Source of the DNA: Streptomyces goshikiensis | GTDB lineage: Bacteria > Actinomycetota > Actinomycetes > Streptomycetales > Streptomycetaceae | DNA: 64,000 nt | NCBI RefSeq assembly: GCF_014650555.1 | Contig: NZ_BMVE01000011.1 | Span: forward strand, 1 to 64,000 | Direction of reading: 5' to 3' | In this document: piece by piece, positions 60,947 to 64,000 of the stretch | Layout: every line of letters starts with the position of its first letter | How positions within the stretch are numbered: position 1 is the stretch's first letter | Translations under genes and position numbers: made by a program | The notes under the pieces: generated by a model | The model's input: the letters and a program-made list of their open reading frames with translations, nothing else | Databases searched by the model: none | What the model was told of the DNA's origin: nothing

Positions 60947-61873
60947 CTACGGGCGGTGCAGCGTGATGACGCGCCGGCTGTCCGACGCGTCGACGACGGT
61001 GAACAGCTCGGGCCGGCCGGCCGTGCCGCCGATGCGCCAGTCGAGCATGCGGCCGCAGCTCTCGATCGTGAGCGTGACGCGGTCCCGCGCCCCGCCGGAG
61101 GGGCCCGGGCCGCCGGCCGCGTCCTTCGGTTCGAACGCCCAGGTACCGGTCCCCGAGCACGCGTCCCACAGCGTGGTGCTCCGGTCCTCCAGCGGCAGGT
61201 TGCCGGCCTCCGCCCCGCCGTTCCCGTCCAGCCGCAGCCGGTGGGCGCCGCCGCCCCCGACCCAGGTCCCGGCGTACTGGTCCCGCTCCAGCCGGGGCGG
61301 TTCGTACGCGAGCCAGCCCGTGCGGGCCTGGAGGAACGCGCCGGCGAGGGCGGCGAGCAGGGTGATCCCGGTGAGCGCGCCGATCCGGGCCAGCATCGCG
61401 CCCCATCCCAGGGAGCGGCGGCGCGCGTGCCAGGCCGCCACGAGCGGCAGCGCCCCGGTCCCCGCGATCCAGGCCGCCGCCCGGCCGAAGGGGACCTCCC
61501 ACAGGGCGGTGACCCACCAGGCGTGGGCCGCGGTGACGGCGGCCGCGCAGAGCGCCACCCGGGCCGTCTCCCACCCGCTGCCGCCCGTGAGCCGCGCCAG
61601 CGCCGTCGCGGGCAGGCTGAACAGCGCCCAGTGCAGACATCCGGCCAGGAGCAGCAGGGGCAGACCCCCCACGAGGACCTTGAGGACTTCGGTGCCGGCC
61701 GCGAAGCCGGTCCCGTGGTCGTCGCGCGTGCCGGAGGTGGCGAGGAACACCGCCGCCGCCACGATGACCTGCGCCATGAAGGCCAGTTCGGCGCCGGTCG
61801 CCAGCCGCGCCCATCGTCCGCCGCGCACGGCCGCTTCCGGCGTGGGTTTCCCGTACACCTCTGGCGTCACCAT
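60947..61873 (-). CDS. Multi-pass membrane protein
   Basis: A 308-residue protein with about five hydrophobic helices in the first 190 residues and a C-terminal beta-rich region (ERDQYAGTWVGGGGAHRLRLDGNGGAE, SCGRMLDWRIGG) that looks like a soluble domain of about 110 residues. ATG 61873; GTG 61882 is in frame. A very strong palindrome covers the region just upstream of it. The family is not recognised. Confidence 0.75.
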   Translation of the reverse strand: MVTPEVYGKPTPEAAVRGGRWARLATGAELAFMAQVIVAAAVFLATSGTRDDHGTGFAAGTEVLKVLVGGLPLLLLAGCLHWALFSLPATALARLTGGSGWETARVALCAAAVTAAHAWWVTALWEVPFGRAAAWIAGTGALPLVAAWHARRRSLGWGAMLARIGALTGITLLAALAGAFLQARTGWLAYEPPRLERDQYAGTWVGGGGAHRLRLDGNGGAEAGNLPLEDRSTTLWDACSGTGTWAFEPKDAAGGPGPSGGARDRVTLTIESCGRMLDWRIGGTAGRPELFTVVDASDSRRVITLHRP

Positions 61874-61881
61874 GGCCCCCA

Positions 61882-61913
61882 CCCCATCAATTGAACGCGT
61901 TCAATCGATGGGG
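61882..61913. promoter_or_regulatory. 32-bp near-perfect palindrome (TetR/GntR-type operator)
   Basis: A perfect 16-bp core ATTGAACGCGTTCAAT at 61890-61905, extended on both sides by CCCCATC/GATGGGG arms with a single mismatched pair. It overlaps the membrane-protein start region, 9-40 bp upstream of ATG 61873. It is unrelated in sequence to the CTGACG sites. Confidence 0.8.
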
Positions 61914-61955
61914 ACCATACACCTTTTCGGGCCACCCGTCCGCACCCCTTCCCAT

Positions 61956-61970
61956 CTGACGGACCGTCAG
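61956..61970. promoter_or_regulatory. CTGACG-N3-CGTCAG operator before flavin reductase
   Basis: CTGACG-GAC-CGTCAG, perfect, 17 bp before the flavin reductase ATG at 61988. Confidence 0.85.
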
Positions 61971-61987
61971 CTTCAATCGGCCGTGTG

Positions 61988-62626
61988 ATGGGACACGCAG
62001 GGATGGCGGCCACCGTCGTCCGATACCTCAGGTCAGCCGGCTCCCCCACCTCCGCCGCCACGGCCGCGGCGCGGGAACCCAGCCGGATCGACGCACTGCC
62101 GCGGCCCGACCTGCGGGCGGTCGGGGAGGACGAGCGCGCGCCCGTCAGCCCCGCCGAATTCCGGGCCGTGCTCGGGAACTTCGCCAGCGGGGTCACCGTC
62201 ATCACCGCCCCGGGCGCGGAGGGGGAGGACGGCCCGGCCGGATTCGCCTGCCAGTCCTTCGCCTCGCTGTCCCTGGACCCGCCCCTGGTCACGTTCATGG
62301 TGGCCCGTACGTCGACCACCTGGCCCCGGATCGCCCGCGCCGGGGTGTTCTGCGTGAACATCCTCGGCGCCGAACAGGGCGGCCTGTGCCGCTCGTTCGC
62401 CGTCAGCGGCGCCGACAAGTTCGCCGGCGTCGCCCACACCCCGGCCCCGGCGACCGGATCCCCGCAGCTGGAGGCGGTACCGGCCTGGATCGACTGCCGC
62501 ATCCACGCCGTACACACCGGCGGCGACCACCTGATCGTCGTGGGCCGCGTGGAAGCCATGGGCGCGGCCGGCGAAGGCGCCCCCCTCCTCTTCCACAAGG
62601 GCCGCTTCGGCCGCCTGGCGGACTGA
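61988..62626 (+). CDS. Flavin reductase (HpaC/HsaB-like)
   Basis: A 212-residue NAD(P)H:flavin reductase that supplies reduced flavin to a two-component oxygenase. The split-barrel blocks PAEFRAVLGNFASGVTVIT, GFACQSFASLSLDPPLV and FCVNILGAEQ are visible. The N-terminal 45 residues are extra and of low complexity. ATG 61988 is used; ATG 62003 is possible. Related reductases work with aromatic/steroid hydroxylases such as HsaA. The oxygenase partner is not in this window unless an LLM-type or FMO enzyme uses it. Confidence 0.88.
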   Translation: MGHAGMAATVVRYLRSAGSPTSAATAAAREPSRIDALPRPDLRAVGEDERAPVSPAEFRAVLGNFASGVTVITAPGAEGEDGPAGFACQSFASLSLDPPLVTFMVARTSTTWPRIARAGVFCVNILGAEQGGLCRSFAVSGADKFAGVAHTPAPATGSPQLEAVPAWIDCRIHAVHTGGDHLIVVGRVEAMGAAGEGAPLLFHKGRFGRLAD

Positions 62627-62687
62627 ACGACCCCGCCGGAGCGCCGCCCCCGTTCGGGCGGGCTCCGGGGTGGGCAGGGGGACGGGG

Positions 62688-63755
62688 TCAGAAGGTGAGG
62701 ACGCCGCGGGCCACGCGGCCGTGGGAGGCGTCGTCGGCGGCCTTCGCGAAGTCCTCGATCGGGTAGACCTCCGTCACCAGCTCGTCCAGGAGGAGCTTGC
62801 CCTGCCGGTACAGCTCCGCGTACAGGGCGATGTCGCGCTGCGGGCGGGAGGAGCCGTACCGGCAGCCCATGATGGTCTTGTCCAGGTACATCGAGGAGAC
62901 CAGGAACGAGGCCTCCTCCCGGAAGCCGGGCACCCCGAGGAGGATCGCCTGGCCGCCGCGGTCCAGGAGGTCGACGGCCTGGCGGATCAGCTTCACGTTG
63001 CCCACGCACTCGAAGGCGTGGTCGGCGCCCGTCGGGAGGATCTCGCGGACCGCCGCCGAGGAGTCGGCGACCGCGGAGGCGTCGACGAAGTGCGTCGCCC
63101 CGAACTGCCGGGCCACCGCCTCCTTCGCCGGGTTCGCGTCCACCGCCACGATCGTCGTCGCCCCCGCGATCCTGGCGCCCTGGAGGACGTTCAGCCCGAT
63201 GCCGCCCGTGCCGATGACGACCACCGAGTCCCCGTGGTCGACCTTCGCCCGGTTCAGTACGGCGCCGACCCCCGTCAGGACCCCGCACCCGATCAGCGCC
63301 GCCGACGTCAGCGGGATGTCCGCCGGGATCTTCACGGCCTGCACGGCCTTGACGATCGTCCGCTCCGCGAAAGCCGAGTTGGAGGCGAACTGGAACAGCG
63401 CCGCCCCGCCCCGCGAGAACGGCCGGCCCGGCATCCCGATCGCCTTGCGGCACATCGTCGGACGGCCCCGGTCGCAGTCGGCGCACGCCCCGCAGTTGGC
63501 GAGGGTGGACAGGGACACGTGGTCCCCCGCCGCCACGTGCGTCACCCCGGATCCGACCGCCTCCACCACCCCCGCGCCCTCGTGCCCCAGCACCACCGGC
63601 GGCGGGAACGGGATCGTCCCGTCGATCACCGACAGGTCGCTGTGGCACAGCCCGGCCGCCGCGATCGCGACGAGCACCTCCCCCGGCCCCGGATCGCGGA
63701 CCTCCAGATCGTCGACCACCCGGGCCTGCTTGCCGTCGAACACGACGCCTCTCAC
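62688..63755 (-). CDS. Zinc-dependent alcohol dehydrogenase
   Basis: A 355-residue medium-chain dehydrogenase. The catalytic zinc ligands are Cys in GLCHSDLS, His-Glu in LGHEGAG and Cys in IGCGVLTG; the structural zinc site is CGACADCDRGRPTMC. The NAD site is VVIGTGGIGLNVLQGARIAGA. GTG 63755 overlaps the stop of the upstream acyl-CoA dehydrogenase (GTGA). It oxidises an alcohol or reduces an aldehyde in the same pathway. Confidence 0.94.
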   Translation of the reverse strand: MRGVVFDGKQARVVDDLEVRDPGPGEVLVAIAAAGLCHSDLSVIDGTIPFPPPVVLGHEGAGVVEAVGSGVTHVAAGDHVSLSTLANCGACADCDRGRPTMCRKAIGMPGRPFSRGGAALFQFASNSAFAERTIVKAVQAVKIPADIPLTSAALIGCGVLTGVGAVLNRAKVDHGDSVVVIGTGGIGLNVLQGARIAGATTIVAVDANPAKEAVARQFGATHFVDASAVADSSAAVREILPTGADHAFECVGNVKLIRQAVDLLDRGGQAILLGVPGFREEASFLVSSMYLDKTIMGCRYGSSRPQRDIALYAELYRQGKLLLDELVTEVYPIEDFAKAADDASHGRVARGVLTF

Positions 63756-64000
63756 CTGGACTCCTTAGGCAGGCCGAGCACGCGCTCGGCGATGATGTTC
63801 CGCTGGATCTCGTCCGAGCCGCCGTAGATCGTGTCGGCGCGGGTGAACAGGAACAGCCGCTGCTCCGCGTCCAGCCCGCGCTCGTAGGGCAGTTCCGGCG
63901 ACCAGTCCGCCGCCCCCGCCGAGGCGGCCGCGCCGCGCACCGCCACCGCCAGTTCGCCGAGCCGCCGGTGCCAGCCGCCCCACAGCAGCTTCGCCACGCT
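63752..64000 (-). CDS. Acyl-CoA dehydrogenase, C-terminal part
   Basis: Only the last 82 codons are in the window; the gene runs past the right edge. The end FTRADTIYGGSDEIQRNIIAERVLGLPKE is the standard C-terminal signature of acyl-CoA dehydrogenases, containing the FAD-contacting and substrate loop. The alcohol dehydrogenase follows with an overlapping start. Its promoter and any operator are outside the window. Confidence 0.92.
   Translation of the reverse strand, partial: SVAKLLWGGWHRRLGELAVAVRGAAASAGAADWSPELPYERGLDAEQRLFLFTRADTIYGGSDEIQRNIIAERVLGLPKESR

Overview
The window is about 72% GC chromosomal DNA with heavy GTG/TTG start usage. Its marker genes place it in Streptomyces: a fused F420 precursor synthase (FbiC), the AfsK-AfsR-AfsS signalling set of antibiotic-regulating proteins, an XRE/DUF397 pair beside an HATPase gene, a formylglycine-generating enzyme beside its sulfatase, and an L,D-transpeptidase. 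I saw no rRNA, tRNA, CRISPR array, phage or transposase gene.

Layout. 0-9 kb: end of a dispersed repeat, an SDR enzyme, fbiC, a secreted tyrosine phosphatase, an ADP-ribosylglycohydrolase-like protein with an Ala-rich N-terminus, a hotdog-like protein, an F420/flavin (LLM) oxidoreductase and a lipoprotein. 9-18 kb: HATPase, XRE and DUF397 regulators, a DUF4239 membrane protein, FGE plus arylsulfatase, small secreted and VOC proteins, and an amino acid permease. 18-25 kb: aldehyde dehydrogenase, D-aminoacylase-like amidohydrolase, two LLM oxidoreductases and an SDR. 25-32 kb: L,D-transpeptidase, FG-GAP protein, a frameshifted remnant, NUDIX, serine protease, alpha/beta hydrolase and an amidohydrolase. 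32-36 kb: afsR and afsS. 37-41 kb: acyl-CoA synthetase divergent from a thiolase/DUF35/enoyl-CoA hydratase operon. 41-48 kb: secreted protein, MarR with a divergent NmrA-like gene, cyclophilin, afsK, VOC protein and TetR. 48-51.5 kb: acyl-CoA dehydrogenase with a deazaflavin-dependent protein, divergent from a second thiolase. 51.5-52.9 kb: a large non-coding palindrome. 53-64 kb: PNPOx-like protein, DUF35/DoxX operon, monooxygenase, CoA ligase plus enoyl-CoA hydratase, VOC protein, membrane protein, flavin reductase, alcohol dehydrogenase and the end of another acyl-CoA dehydrogenase.

The strongest signal is a repeated operator, CTGACG-N3-CGTCAG. I count 8 perfect copies and 4 with one mismatch. 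All lie between genes, in front of SDR, LLM oxidoreductase, amidohydrolase, acyl-CoA ligase, SCP-x/Ltp-type thiolase, DUF35, acyl-CoA dehydrogenase, flavin reductase and DoxX genes scattered over 62 kb. This looks like one TetR-type regulon for a CoA-thioester degradation pathway of unknown substrate, resembling steroid or branched side-chain catabolism. It is interleaved with the afs signalling genes. The only TetR gene in the window (47.8 kb) is the obvious candidate regulator and carries a degenerate copy of the operator over its own start codon.

Other points of note are a 1.3-kb non-coding palindrome with a third partial copy at base 1, a probable catalytically dead ADP-ribosylglycohydrolase carrying a 93-bp in-frame tandem duplication, and a 32-bp near-perfect palindrome in front of a membrane protein gene.
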